The notes under the pieces were generated by a model. That model had not been told where the DNA came from. It worked only from the letters and a program-made list of their open reading frames with translations, and ran no database searches. A stretch of DNA of 64,000 nucleotides from Mycobacteroides salmoniphilum (lineage in GTDB: Bacteria > Actinomycetota > Actinomycetes > Mycobacteriales > Mycobacteriaceae). The stretch is from assembly GCF_004924335.1 (NCBI RefSeq), contig NZ_CP024633.1, positions 1,612,001-1,676,000 on the forward strand, read 5' to 3'. This document shows, piece by piece, positions 17,353 to 25,941 of this stretch (the first letter of the stretch is position 1; each line of letters starts with the position of its first letter). The translations under genes were made by a program, and so were the position numbers.

Positions 17353-17652
17353 TTAGTCGCCGGTGTCCCAGTAGTTGGGGCAGGAGACGTCGACGTAGAC
17401 GGTCGTGTTGGCCTTGACCTGCGTGCCTGAGCGGTCGGGATTGTTGATGCCGTTGACGGTGCAGAACTCCAGCGGGGTCAGGGTGTTGCCGTTGACCCAG
17501 TTGATCTGGACCTCGTACCCCTGACTTTCCAGTTCCGAGATGGTTTCGCTGGCAGAGCCGGATCCGGCGATCGGCCAGTTAGGGTCTGCGACGGCCATCG
17601 GCGCAAGTGACAGCGCCATCACTGCCGATGCGAACACTGCTGCGAACCTCAT
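17353..17652 (-). CDS. Small secreted protein, unknown function
   Basis: A 99-residue protein with a clean signal peptide (MRFAAVFASAVMALSLAPMAVA|DPNWP). The mature part has two cysteines (EFCTVNGI, VSCPNYW) and a SASETISELESQGYEVQINWVNG block that resembles a PASTA-like helix-plus-strand unit. It converges on protealysin copy 2 with a four-base gap and is divergent from the acyl-CoA dehydrogenase gene. Similar small secreted proteins are common in mycobacteria. Confidence 0.75.
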   Translation of the reverse strand: MRFAAVFASAVMALSLAPMAVADPNWPIAGSGSASETISELESQGYEVQINWVNGNTLTPLEFCTVNGINNPDRSGTQVKANTTVYVDVSCPNYWDTGD

Positions 17653-17727
17653 GGGAGACCTCCACCACCATGTTAGCTCGCGCGGCTGAGGCAAGATGGC
17701 TCCCAACACCGATACAAGGAGAGACCG

Positions 17728-18867
17728 ATGCCGTTCTCGTCCGAGCACGACGACTTCCGCAGTACCGTCCGCCGGTACATCGAGGAGAAGATCAACCCCC
17801 ACGTCGATGAGTGGGAACGCGAGCAGATGATGCCGCTGCACGACGTGATCGCCGATATGGCCACACTCGGATTGGTCGGCCTCGAATACGACCCCGAGTA
17901 CGGCGGGCAGGGTGCCGATCACCTCTTCACGCTGGTGCTCGCCGAGGAACTGGGCCGGGTGGATCACGGCTCGTTCCCGATGGCCTTCGGCGTTCACGTC
18001 GCGATGGCGACCCCGTCGCTGCACAAGCACGGCACCGATGAGCTCAAGCGCGAGTTCCTGGCTCCGGCGTTGCAGGGCGAGCAGATCGCCGCGATCGCGG
18101 TGACGGAGCCGGACGCCGGATCCGATGTGGCCGCCATCAAGACCCATGCCCGCCGTGATGGCGACGACTGGGTGATCAACGGCTCAAAGATGTTCATCAC
18201 CAACTCCGTTCAGGCCGACTGGTTGTGCGTGCTGGCCCGCACCTCCGATGAGGGCGGATACGCGGGGATGAGCCAGATCATCGTGCCGACCAAGACTCCC
18301 GGATACGAGGTTCGCAAGCTCGACAAGCTTGGCATGCACGCCTCCGACACGGGCCTGATCACGTTCGACGACGTGCGGGTGCCGGTGTCCAACACCATCG
18401 GCGAGGTCGGCCGCGGGTTCCAGCAGCAGATGTCCCAGTTCGTCATGGAGCGCATGTTCGGCGCCTACGGCATCCCCGCCAGTGTGAACAGGGCCTTGCA
18501 GCGCACCAAGGAATACGCGTTGGCGCGACAGGTGTTTGGCAAGCCGCTGACCAAGAATCAGCATCTGGCCTACCAGTACGCGGGCTTTGCCGCGCGGGCC
18601 GACATGTTGGAGGTTTACAACCGCGATATCGCCGGCCGGTATATGGCGGGGGAGAATGTGACCCGCAAGGTGACCATCGCCAAGCTCACCGCCGGACCGT
18701 TGGTTCGCGAGGCTGGCGACTGGTGCCTGCAGGTGCACGGCGGCATGGGGTACATGACCGAGACGTGGACGTCGCGATTCTTCCGGGATCAGCGTCTGCT
18801 CAGCATCGGCGGCGGCGCCGACGAGGTGATGATGCGGGTGCTATCCCAGATCGACGGATTCTCCTGA
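17728..18867 (+). CDS. Acyl-CoA dehydrogenase
   Basis: A 379-residue flavoenzyme. AIAVTEPDAGSDVAAIKTHA and DWVINGSKMFITNS are the classical FAD/substrate signatures; QVHGGMGYMTETWTSRFFRD is the C-terminal signature. The catalytic base expected near residue 245 or 365 cannot be placed with certainty by eye. It oxidises an acyl-CoA to the 2-enoyl-CoA in beta-oxidation or a related pathway. It stands alone, divergent from the small secreted protein, with an AT-richer insert downstream. Confidence 0.93.
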   Translation: MPFSSEHDDFRSTVRRYIEEKINPHVDEWEREQMMPLHDVIADMATLGLVGLEYDPEYGGQGADHLFTLVLAEELGRVDHGSFPMAFGVHVAMATPSLHKHGTDELKREFLAPALQGEQIAAIAVTEPDAGSDVAAIKTHARRDGDDWVINGSKMFITNSVQADWLCVLARTSDEGGYAGMSQIIVPTKTPGYEVRKLDKLGMHASDTGLITFDDVRVPVSNTIGEVGRGFQQQMSQFVMERMFGAYGIPASVNRALQRTKEYALARQVFGKPLTKNQHLAYQYAGFAARADMLEVYNRDIAGRYMAGENVTRKVTIAKLTAGPLVREAGDWCLQVHGGMGYMTETWTSRFFRDQRLLSIGGGADEVMMRVLSQIDGFS

Positions 18868-18986
18868 GTGATGGACCGAGTAGGGAGTCGGGCGGGAAGA
18901 CACTTCGAAGTGCCCACCTCTGAGCGACAGCAAGTCACCGACCGTGTGTGACGGTTGCATCTCTAGAGGCCACGATTCCGTCAAGG

Positions 18987-20303
18987 CTACGAGACCCAAC
19001 CATCGGCTATCTGTATGTGGCTTCCGTGCTGGGATATCTCAGACCAGCTGGCGCAGTCGCCAAAAGGTAGTTGCAACTCCGCTTCGTTGGTGATTGTTGT
19101 GTACCAATCTGCTTGGCCGTCGTACCCCGCGATGCGTATCGCTGCGAGGTACATACCGTTGATTGAGAAACGAACCACCGCGAGGTTTTCGCGAAGTCGT
19201 TGGTCCTGTGGTTTTAGGGCATCCCATCGCGAAACGACTGCGAAGGCTCGCAAACGTATCGCCAGATCGGTCCATCTCATCACTTCGTTGATCGAACCCC
19301 AGTTATCCGTTGCTGTTGTCTCCCAGTAACTTCCCCTTCGTACCGCGATGTAGTTGTATCGGCCCTTGCTTTTTGAGAATCGAATAACTGACCCATCTGC
19401 GGGCTCTGGTGGTATCGGTCGCGTTGCCTTGGGTACCAGCGGAAGTGGCGTCATCAACGATTGCAGGGGTGATGTGTTGTATTGACGCGGGTCCATCAGT
19501 TCTGGCGTAAGCGCTGGGATTGTGATCGGAGGGCCATCGAGGACATCCGTCGATGCTTCGTTGGCCTTTACAGCTGCGATGCGTAATTCAGCTGCGACAG
19601 CAGAGCCCGTGATGTCTGCCCAACATGCGGTAACAAGACCGCGAGCTTCGAGATGCCGGATCATCGGTATATACCGCTGGCTCATCTGCGGTGTCAGTTG
19701 CCCTACGCGTTGGTTGTCTATGCGGACTTCGACATGCGGCTTTGCTCGCCCACCGGGCGCGTTCTCGCAGAGGGTGGCGAACAGTACTCCGTATCCGCCA
19801 AGAGGAACGCATTTTGATAGGACATCGAAGTGCTCGTCCTCTTTTGTCACCTGGACGATCGACGATTGCGGAAGCATTGTGTAGGCGACTTTGGGTGGTT
19901 CGTTCACTGGGATTGCCTCGTTTGGTGCGCCAAGGCAAACGCGAACTGAACACCTCACCTCAACTCCGTCCCATCCATCCCACTCGCTTATCCAGATGCG
20001 GCCAGATGTCGTTGGTACAAAGCCTGATCCGATGATACGTAGAAGTATCGCTATCCATTTCGAGGTCTCGTCCTCGTCGAGGTAACCGACGGTCCGGCCG
20101 CCGGCTCTGACGGATACTCGAAACGTGCGACTTCCTTGGTCGAGCTCAGGTATCAGTTGGATTTCGAGTCGGAGCTCCTGTTGATCGTCCGGAATGTCAG
20201 CGGGGAACAGACTCCGGATCGCGGGGATGAACTGATCTTCGGTCTCGACTTCGCAGTCCGCCCATGACCGAGCGGCATTCCAGAGGTGATATGGAGCTGA
20301 CAT
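18987..20303 (-). CDS. Unrecognised protein with two related domains, AT-richer cargo gene
   Basis: A 438-residue soluble protein from ATG 20303 (GGGGGAA ribosome site upstream). Two segments look like repeats of one fold: ~40-125 (SVRAGGRTVGYLDEDETSKWI... with RIIGSGFVPTT) and ~160-250 (VEVRIDNQRVGQLTPQMSQRY... with HLEARGLVTACW). Each has a basic VGxL turn, then a helix, then a G-x-V strand, faintly HIRAN-like. The C-terminal third (GRYNYIAVRRGSYWETTATDNWGSI) forms another beta-rich domain. Codon use is less GC-rich than its neighbours. No function is assigned. Confidence 0.7.
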   Translation of the reverse strand: MSAPYHLWNAARSWADCEVETEDQFIPAIRSLFPADIPDDQQELRLEIQLIPELDQGSRTFRVSVRAGGRTVGYLDEDETSKWIAILLRIIGSGFVPTTSGRIWISEWDGWDGVEVRCSVRVCLGAPNEAIPVNEPPKVAYTMLPQSSIVQVTKEDEHFDVLSKCVPLGGYGVLFATLCENAPGGRAKPHVEVRIDNQRVGQLTPQMSQRYIPMIRHLEARGLVTACWADITGSAVAAELRIAAVKANEASTDVLDGPPITIPALTPELMDPRQYNTSPLQSLMTPLPLVPKATRPIPPEPADGSVIRFSKSKGRYNYIAVRRGSYWETTATDNWGSINEVMRWTDLAIRLRAFAVVSRWDALKPQDQRLRENLAVVRFSINGMYLAAIRIAGYDGQADWYTTITNEAELQLPFGDCASWSEISQHGSHIQIADGWVS

Positions 20304-20505
20304 GCTTGCTTGATTCCCCCTACGTAGGCATATTGCAACCGCTCGTGATCTTGTCACTTTGGTGACCTGTTGTGTGTGAAATTGCAACGCCGCTTTGGAA
20401 TCCCAATTTGGGCAACGCTTAGCTCAGTCCCAGTTCAGGCATCTGATATCAAGTTGTCGCTTACAGCCGGGCACTAGAGACATGTCCCGAAAATCGGGCC
20501 AAGCC

Positions 20506-21141
20506 TCAGGCCCGCGCCAGCTCCTGTTCCACCGATGCCACATCGGTCACGTTCACCCCGATGAGCGTGAGATCGTGCAGCCGCTCCGGGGTGACTTGCG
20601 AGGTGGCGTCCTCGACGATCACCGCGCGGTAGTCCCGCTCGGAAGCGTCGAACAGGGTGGCACGCGGGCAGTTCGGCAGATTGCAGCCCGCCACCACCAC
20701 CGTGGTGATGCCCCGCGCACGCAGATGTTGCTCCAAGTCGGTCCGGTGAAAGGCGCTCCAGCGCGGCTTGAACAGGATGTGTTCCGCTGGCCCGACCTGC
20801 TGAAACCCACCCGCCAACAGCAGCTCTGAATCCAGCCGCTCGCCGTGCGGCAGCAGCTCGGCGGGGATCTGTGACCCGTCACTACCCGGCGCGGCGACCT
20901 CGCGGCCGGCGAGAATCTCTGCGCGACGGGGCAAATCGGTGTCGGTGCCGCCCGGTACATAGAGCCGCACCACGTGCACGATGGGCCGACCGGCCCTACG
21001 GAACGCCGCCACCAGCCGGCCGAGCTGGGGTATCCGATCGGCGGTCCCCGGCACCGTCATGGCGCCGGAGACGAACTCCGTCTGCACATCGATGACCACC
21101 AGGGCCGAGTTGTCCCATTCGGGGGCGATGAAGCTTGTCAC
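20506..21141 (-). CDS. Isochorismatase-like cysteine hydrolase
   Basis: A 211-residue member of the cysteine-hydrolase superfamily. The Asp of VVIDVQTEF, the Lys of FKPRWSAF and the Cys of VVVAGCNLPNCPRAT make up the Asp-Lys-Cys triad, followed by RDYRAVIVEDAT. The GTG at 21141 overlaps the TGA of the upstream gene (GTGA), so the two are coupled; the more upstream ATG 21162 lies inside that gene. Members hydrolyse amides such as nicotinamide or ureidoacrylate; substrate unknown. Confidence 0.88.
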   Translation of the reverse strand: MTSFIAPEWDNSALVVIDVQTEFVSGAMTVPGTADRIPQLGRLVAAFRRAGRPIVHVVRLYVPGGTDTDLPRRAEILAGREVAAPGSDGSQIPAELLPHGERLDSELLLAGGFQQVGPAEHILFKPRWSAFHRTDLEQHLRARGITTVVVAGCNLPNCPRATLFDASERDYRAVIVEDATSQVTPERLHDLTLIGVNVTDVASVEQELARA

Positions 21142-21764
21142 GCCACCACAGTAGGGGCCCAATCCGGCGAACGCCCGAGGTGACGCAGGATGCGGTCGAT
21201 GTCGCGCTCACCGTCGACCTCGTCGAGCGCCCGCGCGAACGGCGAGCCCTCGGCCGCTCGGAAGTCGCCGTCGGGTACCCCCAAGGCGATCGGAACCGCC
21301 GCGGTGATCACGTCGTCGGGGAGAGCGAACGGAGCGCCGATGCTGCGCGCCGCATCCCACCCGTGCGCCACGTAGTCGATGAAGTGGAAGCCGATGGCCG
21401 TCGCGCCGGGAAACGAAGCCTCGGCGCCGAACTCGGGCAGCGCGAACATCGCCTCCAGCACCCCGTCGGCGGCAAACGCATCCAGCACATCGTCCACGGC
21501 GGCGCGATAGGCGCCCGCGGGATCGGCCATCACCGCGTCGGCGACAGTATGGGGATTCCAGACAGTCAGGTCGCCGCCGGCACCACGAGCGGCGGCCGCG
21601 AATCCGCGATGTTGGACGGTCATGTGGGTCAGCAGGTCGGCCAGCGTCCACCCGGCGCACGGGGTCGGGCGTCGCAGGTCATCCACAGTGATGGCCGAGA
21701 CAACATCGGCGGATGCCAATACCGCCGTTCTGTGCGCGGCACGAAGATCAAGTGGCGTGTTCAT
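21138..21764 (-). CDS. TIGR03086-type mycothiol-dependent/DinB-like metal-binding protein
   Basis: A 208-residue helical protein. TPCAGWTLADLLTHMTVQHRGF near the start and GFHFIDYVAHGWDAARSIG near residue 140 supply the three histidine metal ligands of the DinB/maleylpyruvate-isomerase N-terminal fold, which in actinobacteria often uses mycothiol. GTG 21770 is an alternative start. It is the first gene of a two-gene unit with the cysteine hydrolase. Confidence 0.85.
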   Translation of the reverse strand: MNTPLDLRAAHRTAVLASADVVSAITVDDLRRPTPCAGWTLADLLTHMTVQHRGFAAAARGAGGDLTVWNPHTVADAVMADPAGAYRAAVDDVLDAFAADGVLEAMFALPEFGAEASFPGATAIGFHFIDYVAHGWDAARSIGAPFALPDDVITAAVPIALGVPDGDFRAAEGSPFARALDEVDGERDIDRILRHLGRSPDWAPTVVA

Positions 21765-21818
21765 GTACACATCATATGCTCATACATATGATGTGCCAAG
21801 GTGTATATCCGGGAGTGG

Positions 21819-24308
21819 CTACACCTGCACGGTGACGGGCTGCACACCCCAGATCTCGTCGCAGTACTCGGCGATGGCGCGGTCCGAGGAGAACTTGCCG
21901 CCGCGCGCGGTGTTCAGGATCGACATCCGTGTCCACGCCGTCACGTCGTGCCAGGCCTGCGACACCCGCTCCTGGCACTCGATGTACGACGAGTAGTCGG
22001 CTAGCACCAGGAATGGGTCGTGACCGCGCAGCGAGTCCACGATCGGCGCGAACACCGACGGATCTCCATCCGAGAAGTGGCCGCTGGCAATCAGATCCAG
22101 CACGGTGCGGAGTTCTTCGTCGAGCCCGACGAAGTCCTCGGGCCGGTATCCCTCGTGCACCAGGCGCTGTACCTCATCGACCGTGAGCCCGAACAGGAAG
22201 AAGTTCTCGGCCCCGGCCTCCTCGAGCATCTCGACGTTGGCGCCGTCCAGCGTGCCGATGGTGAGCGCCCCGTTGAGCATGAACTTCATGTTGCCGGTGC
22301 CCGACGCCTCCTTGCCCGCCGTCGAAATCTGTTCGGACAGATCGGCGGCCGGGTAGATCAGGTGCGCGCTCTTGACATTGAAGTTCGGCAGGAACGCCAC
22401 CTTGAGGAACTGGCTGACGTGGGGGTCGTTGTTGACGGTCTCGCCGACCGCATTGATGAGCTTGATGATTCGCTTGGCCATGAAGTATCCGGGGGCGGCC
22501 TTACCGCCGAAAATGAAGGCGCGTGGCGCGATCCGCAGATCCGGATTCTGCTTGAGCCGGTGGTACAGCGCGACGATGTGCAGCACGTTGAGGTGCTGGC
22601 GCTTGTACTCGTGGATTCGCTTGACCTGAATGTCGAACATCCAGGTGGGGTCCAGATCCACCCCGGTGCTCGCCAGCACATATTCGGCGAGCCGGGCCTT
22701 ATTGAGGCGCTTGACCTCTCGCCACTGCATCCGGAAGGACGAGTCCTCGGCGTAGGGCTCCAGCTCGCGCAGCCGGGTCAGATCCGCCACCCAGCCCTCG
22801 CCGATGGCGTCGTCGAGCAGCTCCCGCAGGCCCGGATTGGCCAGCGCCAGGAACCGGCGCGGCGTCACCCCATTGGTCTTATTGCTGAACCGCTCGGGCC
22901 ACAGCTCGTAGAAGTCCTTGAGCACGCTCTCCTTGAGAAGCTCCGAATGTAGCGCGGCCACACCGTTGATGGCGTGGCTGCCGACGGTGGCCAGGTGCGC
23001 CATCCGCACGCTCTTGCCGCCCTCTTCGCCGATGAGCGACATGCGCCGCACCCGCGCGTCGTCACCGGGGAAGCGGGACCGAACCTCGTCCAGGAACCGG
23101 CGGTTGATCTCGTAGATGATCTCCAGGTGCCGCGGCAGCGATTCGGCGAACAGTCCCAGCGGCCACGTCTCGAGTGCCTCGGGCAGCAGGGTGTGGTTGG
23201 TGTACCCGAAGGCCGCCACGGTGATCTCCCAGGCTTCGTCCCAGCCCAGGGCGCGTTCGTCGAGCAGCAGCCGCATCAACTCGGCGACACCGATGGACGG
23301 GTGAGTGTCATTGAGCTGCAAGGCGAATTGCTCGGCCAGCTCGTTGACCGGGCGCTCGGCCACGTCCTCCAAGATATGTAGCACGCGCTGCAGTGAGCAG
23401 GAGACGAAGAAGTGCTGCTGCAGCAGCCGCAGCCGCTTACCGGCTTCGGGCTCGTCATTGGGGTAGAGCACCTTGGTGACGGTCTCGGAGGACACCTCGT
23501 CCTCGACGGCCTTGTAGTAATCGCCGGCGTTGAAGGCGTCCAGTTCAAAGGACTGCACGGCGCGGGCGCTCCACAGCGTCAGGGTGTTGCAGGTATTGAC
23601 GCCGTAGCCCTGGATGGGGGTGTCGTACGGAATGCCCTTGAGGAAGCGCTGCGGGATCCAGCGCGCCCGGAAGTTCCCGTTCTCGTCCAGATATTGCTCG
23701 GTGTGGCCACCCCATCCGACGAGGAAGTTGAGGTCGGGCTTGGCGATTTCCCAGGGGTTTCCGTTATCGAGCCAGTTGTCGGTCTTCTCGACCTGCCAGC
23801 CGTCGCGAATCTCCTGGTCGAAGATCCCGTATTCGTACCGGATGCCGTAGCCGATCGCGGGACGATCCAGGGTGGCCAGCGAGTCCATGTAGCACGCCGC
23901 CAGGCGGCCCAGGCCACCGTTGCCCAGCCCCGGCTCCTCCTCGCACTCCAGCACCTCGTCGAGGTCCTGCCCCAGCGCGGACAACGCGTCGCGGGCCTGC
24001 GCCTCGATCTGCAGGTTGAGCAGGTTGTTGCCCAGCTGCGGCCCCATCAGGAACTCCGCCGACAGGTACACCGCCACCTTGCGGCTCAGGTCCAGGTAGG
24101 TCTGCATGCTGGCAATCCAGCGCTGCTGCATGCGATCTCGGACCGCGAGCGCCAGGGCCCGGTAGTAGTGCGCGGGGGTCAACACGCTCGCCGGACGCCC
24201 GATCGAGTACCGCAGATGGTCGATGATGGCCCGTTGCAGCGTGTCGGCATTCAATCCGGTGCGGGAGTGTTCGTCGTGATCGAGCTCGGCGAAGTGCGTC
24301 ATGTCCAC
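21819..24308 (-). CDS. glgP: Glycogen phosphorylase
   Basis: An 829-residue GT35 enzyme. It releases glucose-1-phosphate from alpha-1,4-glucan. The pyridoxal-phosphate site block EASGTGNMKFMLNGALTIGTLDGANVE carries the cofactor lysine, and GLGNGGLGRLAACYMDS is the N-terminal glycine loop. The length is close to the E. coli enzyme (about 815-830). It stands alone between unrelated genes, reading leftward. No allosteric phosphorylation site can be claimed by eye. Confidence 0.96.
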   Translation of the reverse strand: MDMTHFAELDHDEHSRTGLNADTLQRAIIDHLRYSIGRPASVLTPAHYYRALALAVRDRMQQRWIASMQTYLDLSRKVAVYLSAEFLMGPQLGNNLLNLQIEAQARDALSALGQDLDEVLECEEEPGLGNGGLGRLAACYMDSLATLDRPAIGYGIRYEYGIFDQEIRDGWQVEKTDNWLDNGNPWEIAKPDLNFLVGWGGHTEQYLDENGNFRARWIPQRFLKGIPYDTPIQGYGVNTCNTLTLWSARAVQSFELDAFNAGDYYKAVEDEVSSETVTKVLYPNDEPEAGKRLRLLQQHFFVSCSLQRVLHILEDVAERPVNELAEQFALQLNDTHPSIGVAELMRLLLDERALGWDEAWEITVAAFGYTNHTLLPEALETWPLGLFAESLPRHLEIIYEINRRFLDEVRSRFPGDDARVRRMSLIGEEGGKSVRMAHLATVGSHAINGVAALHSELLKESVLKDFYELWPERFSNKTNGVTPRRFLALANPGLRELLDDAIGEGWVADLTRLRELEPYAEDSSFRMQWREVKRLNKARLAEYVLASTGVDLDPTWMFDIQVKRIHEYKRQHLNVLHIVALYHRLKQNPDLRIAPRAFIFGGKAAPGYFMAKRIIKLINAVGETVNNDPHVSQFLKVAFLPNFNVKSAHLIYPAADLSEQISTAGKEASGTGNMKFMLNGALTIGTLDGANVEMLEEAGAENFFLFGLTVDEVQRLVHEGYRPEDFVGLDEELRTVLDLIASGHFSDGDPSVFAPIVDSLRGHDPFLVLADYSSYIECQERVSQAWHDVTAWTRMSILNTARGGKFSSDRAIAEYCDEIWGVQPVTVQV

Positions 24309-24362
24309 ACCGTGCCATCGAATGGCGCACGGGAAAACCGGAAATAGGCGACCGGCAGGTTA

Positions 24363-25337
24363 CTAGGGAGTGACCACCACCCGCACCCCGGACGGCTCCT
24401 TTGTCGCCCAGACGGTTTCGATATCGGCCAACGGCCGGGCGAGTGTCTGCAACTGCAGGTCTCCGCTGTCGACCATGGCGAACAGCTTCGGCAGGGCCTC
24501 GGTGCGTGCCTGCAGCAGGGCTTCAGGCGGCACACTGCCGATCCCGACACCGGACAGGGTGATGCCGGTGCTGCGCAGGGTGGAGGCGTTGACGCTGACC
24601 GTCTCGCCGGTCATCGCGCCGATCTGGACGAAACGGGTGGCGTGGAAGTGCGCCGACGGGTGGCTGGCGGCCAGCGCGTTCAGGGTCTGTTCGGCGGGGG
24701 AGCCCCACAGGTAGTCCAGCACGGCGTCGAACGGGCGCACCGCGTGCTGTGCGGTGATGCTGTCGGTGAGGTCATCGCTGCCCAGCGTGATGACATCGTC
24801 GGCGCCCACGGTGCGCAGCCAGGCCAGCCGCTCGGTGTTGCGGCCGGCGACCGTCACATGTGCGGCGCCGAACACAGATTTGGCCAGCTGGACCGCCAGC
24901 GAGCCGGTCACTCCGGTGGCTCCCAGCACCAGCACATGCTGGCCGGGCCGCACCGAGGCGCCGTAGGACAGGGCCAACCAGGCCGATATTCCGGGATTGG
25001 GTATCGCGGCGGCGGTCACCGAATCGACATGCTCGGGCACCTCGACGGCCCCGGCGGGGTACACGATGGTGCGCTCGGCCATCAGGCCGTGCGGCGCGAT
25101 AGACCCGGTGTACACCCGCTTGCCGCTGGCCAGCCGGGCGACACCGTCGACACCGGCGATCGCCGGAAGGGTGATTTCCTTGCTGCTGTAGTGCTTTCCG
25201 GAGATGACGGCCCGGGTCAGGTTGGTCAGGGCCGATGCCTCCACGATGGCGATCTCGGCGCCCTCGGGCGCCTGGGGGTCGGGGAAGTCGGTGTAGGCGG
25301 GCTGTTGTCCCCACGCGTGCACGACTGCTGCCTTCAT
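24363..25337 (-). CDS. Quinone oxidoreductase-like (MDR family) protein
   Basis: A 324-residue medium-chain dehydrogenase/reductase starting MKAAVVHAWGQQPAYTDF. VLVLGATGVTGSLAVQLAKSVFGA is the NADPH-binding loop; the zinc-binding cysteines of alcohol dehydrogenases are missing, which puts it in the quinone-reductase branch. It is divergent from a MarR regulator (25429), and two GGTTTC-containing operators lie between them. It probably reduces a quinone or enal and is induced through that regulator. Confidence 0.88.
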   Translation of the reverse strand: MKAAVVHAWGQQPAYTDFPDPQAPEGAEIAIVEASALTNLTRAVISGKHYSSKEITLPAIAGVDGVARLASGKRVYTGSIAPHGLMAERTIVYPAGAVEVPEHVDSVTAAAIPNPGISAWLALSYGASVRPGQHVLVLGATGVTGSLAVQLAKSVFGAAHVTVAGRNTERLAWLRTVGADDVITLGSDDLTDSITAQHAVRPFDAVLDYLWGSPAEQTLNALAASHPSAHFHATRFVQIGAMTGETVSVNASTLRSTGITLSGVGIGSVPPEALLQARTEALPKLFAMVDSGDLQLQTLARPLADIETVWATKEPSGVRVVVTP

Positions 25338-25363
25338 GGCGTGCTCCTCAAGTTTCTGTGGAA

Positions 25364-25383
25364 ATGGTTTCCATAGAAACCAT
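25364..25383. promoter_or_regulatory. MarR operator, site 1
   Basis: ATGGTTTC (25364-25371) and GAAACCAT (25376-25383) form perfect eight-base inverted arms around CATA. The site lies about 27 bases upstream of the oxidoreductase start, in the divergent promoter region, where a MarR dimer would block its transcription. Confidence 0.65.
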
Positions 25384-25419
25384 GTAGACAATGTACGGCG
25401 CGACTCGCCGGATGGCAAT

Positions 25420-25438
25420 ATGGTTTCCATGAAAACCA
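25420..25438. promoter_or_regulatory. MarR operator, site 2 (overlaps regulator start)
   Basis: A second copy, ATGGTTTC (25420-25427) then CAT and GAAAACCA, repeats the arms of site 1 with one spacer change and covers the ATG (25429) of the regulator gene. It suggests autoregulation. Confidence 0.55.
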
Positions 25439-25941
25439 AGTCGGCGTTGATCGGCAGCATCAACAGCCTGGTGGGCGCGGTGGGGGACAAGTTCGACCCG
25501 GACGAGGACGCGGATGCCGAGCGCGATTTCCTGGCCGAGCGGCTCCCGCGCCGGATGGAACACCTCATCAGGACACTGCCGACGCTGTCGCTACATCTGT
25601 TGGCGGCGATCGCCGACGGGCCGGTCAGCGTGGTGGGTCTGGCCGCGCGCTCGGGCCAGCTCAAGGGCACGGTGTCCAAGCATGTGCAGCGGCTGGTGGA
25701 CGCGGGCTGGGTTGAGCGTGTGCCGATTCCCGGTAACCGTAAGGAGATTGAGCTCATCCTGACCGTCGACGGCGGCATCGTCGTCGATGTGCACAGCACC
25801 CTGCATGAGGAGATGGAGCATGGTGTGCGCGACTTCTTGCAGCGTTACAGCAATGCCGACCTGCAGGTTGTCGAGAAGGTGCTGCAGGACCTACTGGCCT
25901 CCGGTAGGGACGGGGTGCGGATCGTGGCGAAGAGCGGCTAG
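25429..25941 (+). CDS. MarR-family transcriptional regulator
   Basis: A 170-residue winged-helix protein. TLSLHLLAAIADGPVSVVGLAARSG, LKGTVSKHVQRLVDAGWVERV and NRKEIELILTVDGGIVVD are the recognition helix and wing. It opens MKTKSALIGSINSLVG. Its stop overlaps the stop of the convergent carotenoid oxygenase gene by four bases (CTAG). The two GGTTTC palindromes in the divergent region are likely its targets, so it should repress the quinone oxidoreductase and itself. Confidence 0.88.
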   Translation: MKTKSALIGSINSLVGAVGDKFDPDEDADAERDFLAERLPRRMEHLIRTLPTLSLHLLAAIADGPVSVVGLAARSGQLKGTVSKHVQRLVDAGWVERVPIPGNRKEIELILTVDGGIVVDVHSTLHEEMEHGVRDFLQRYSNADLQVVEKVLQDLLASGRDGVRIVAKSG

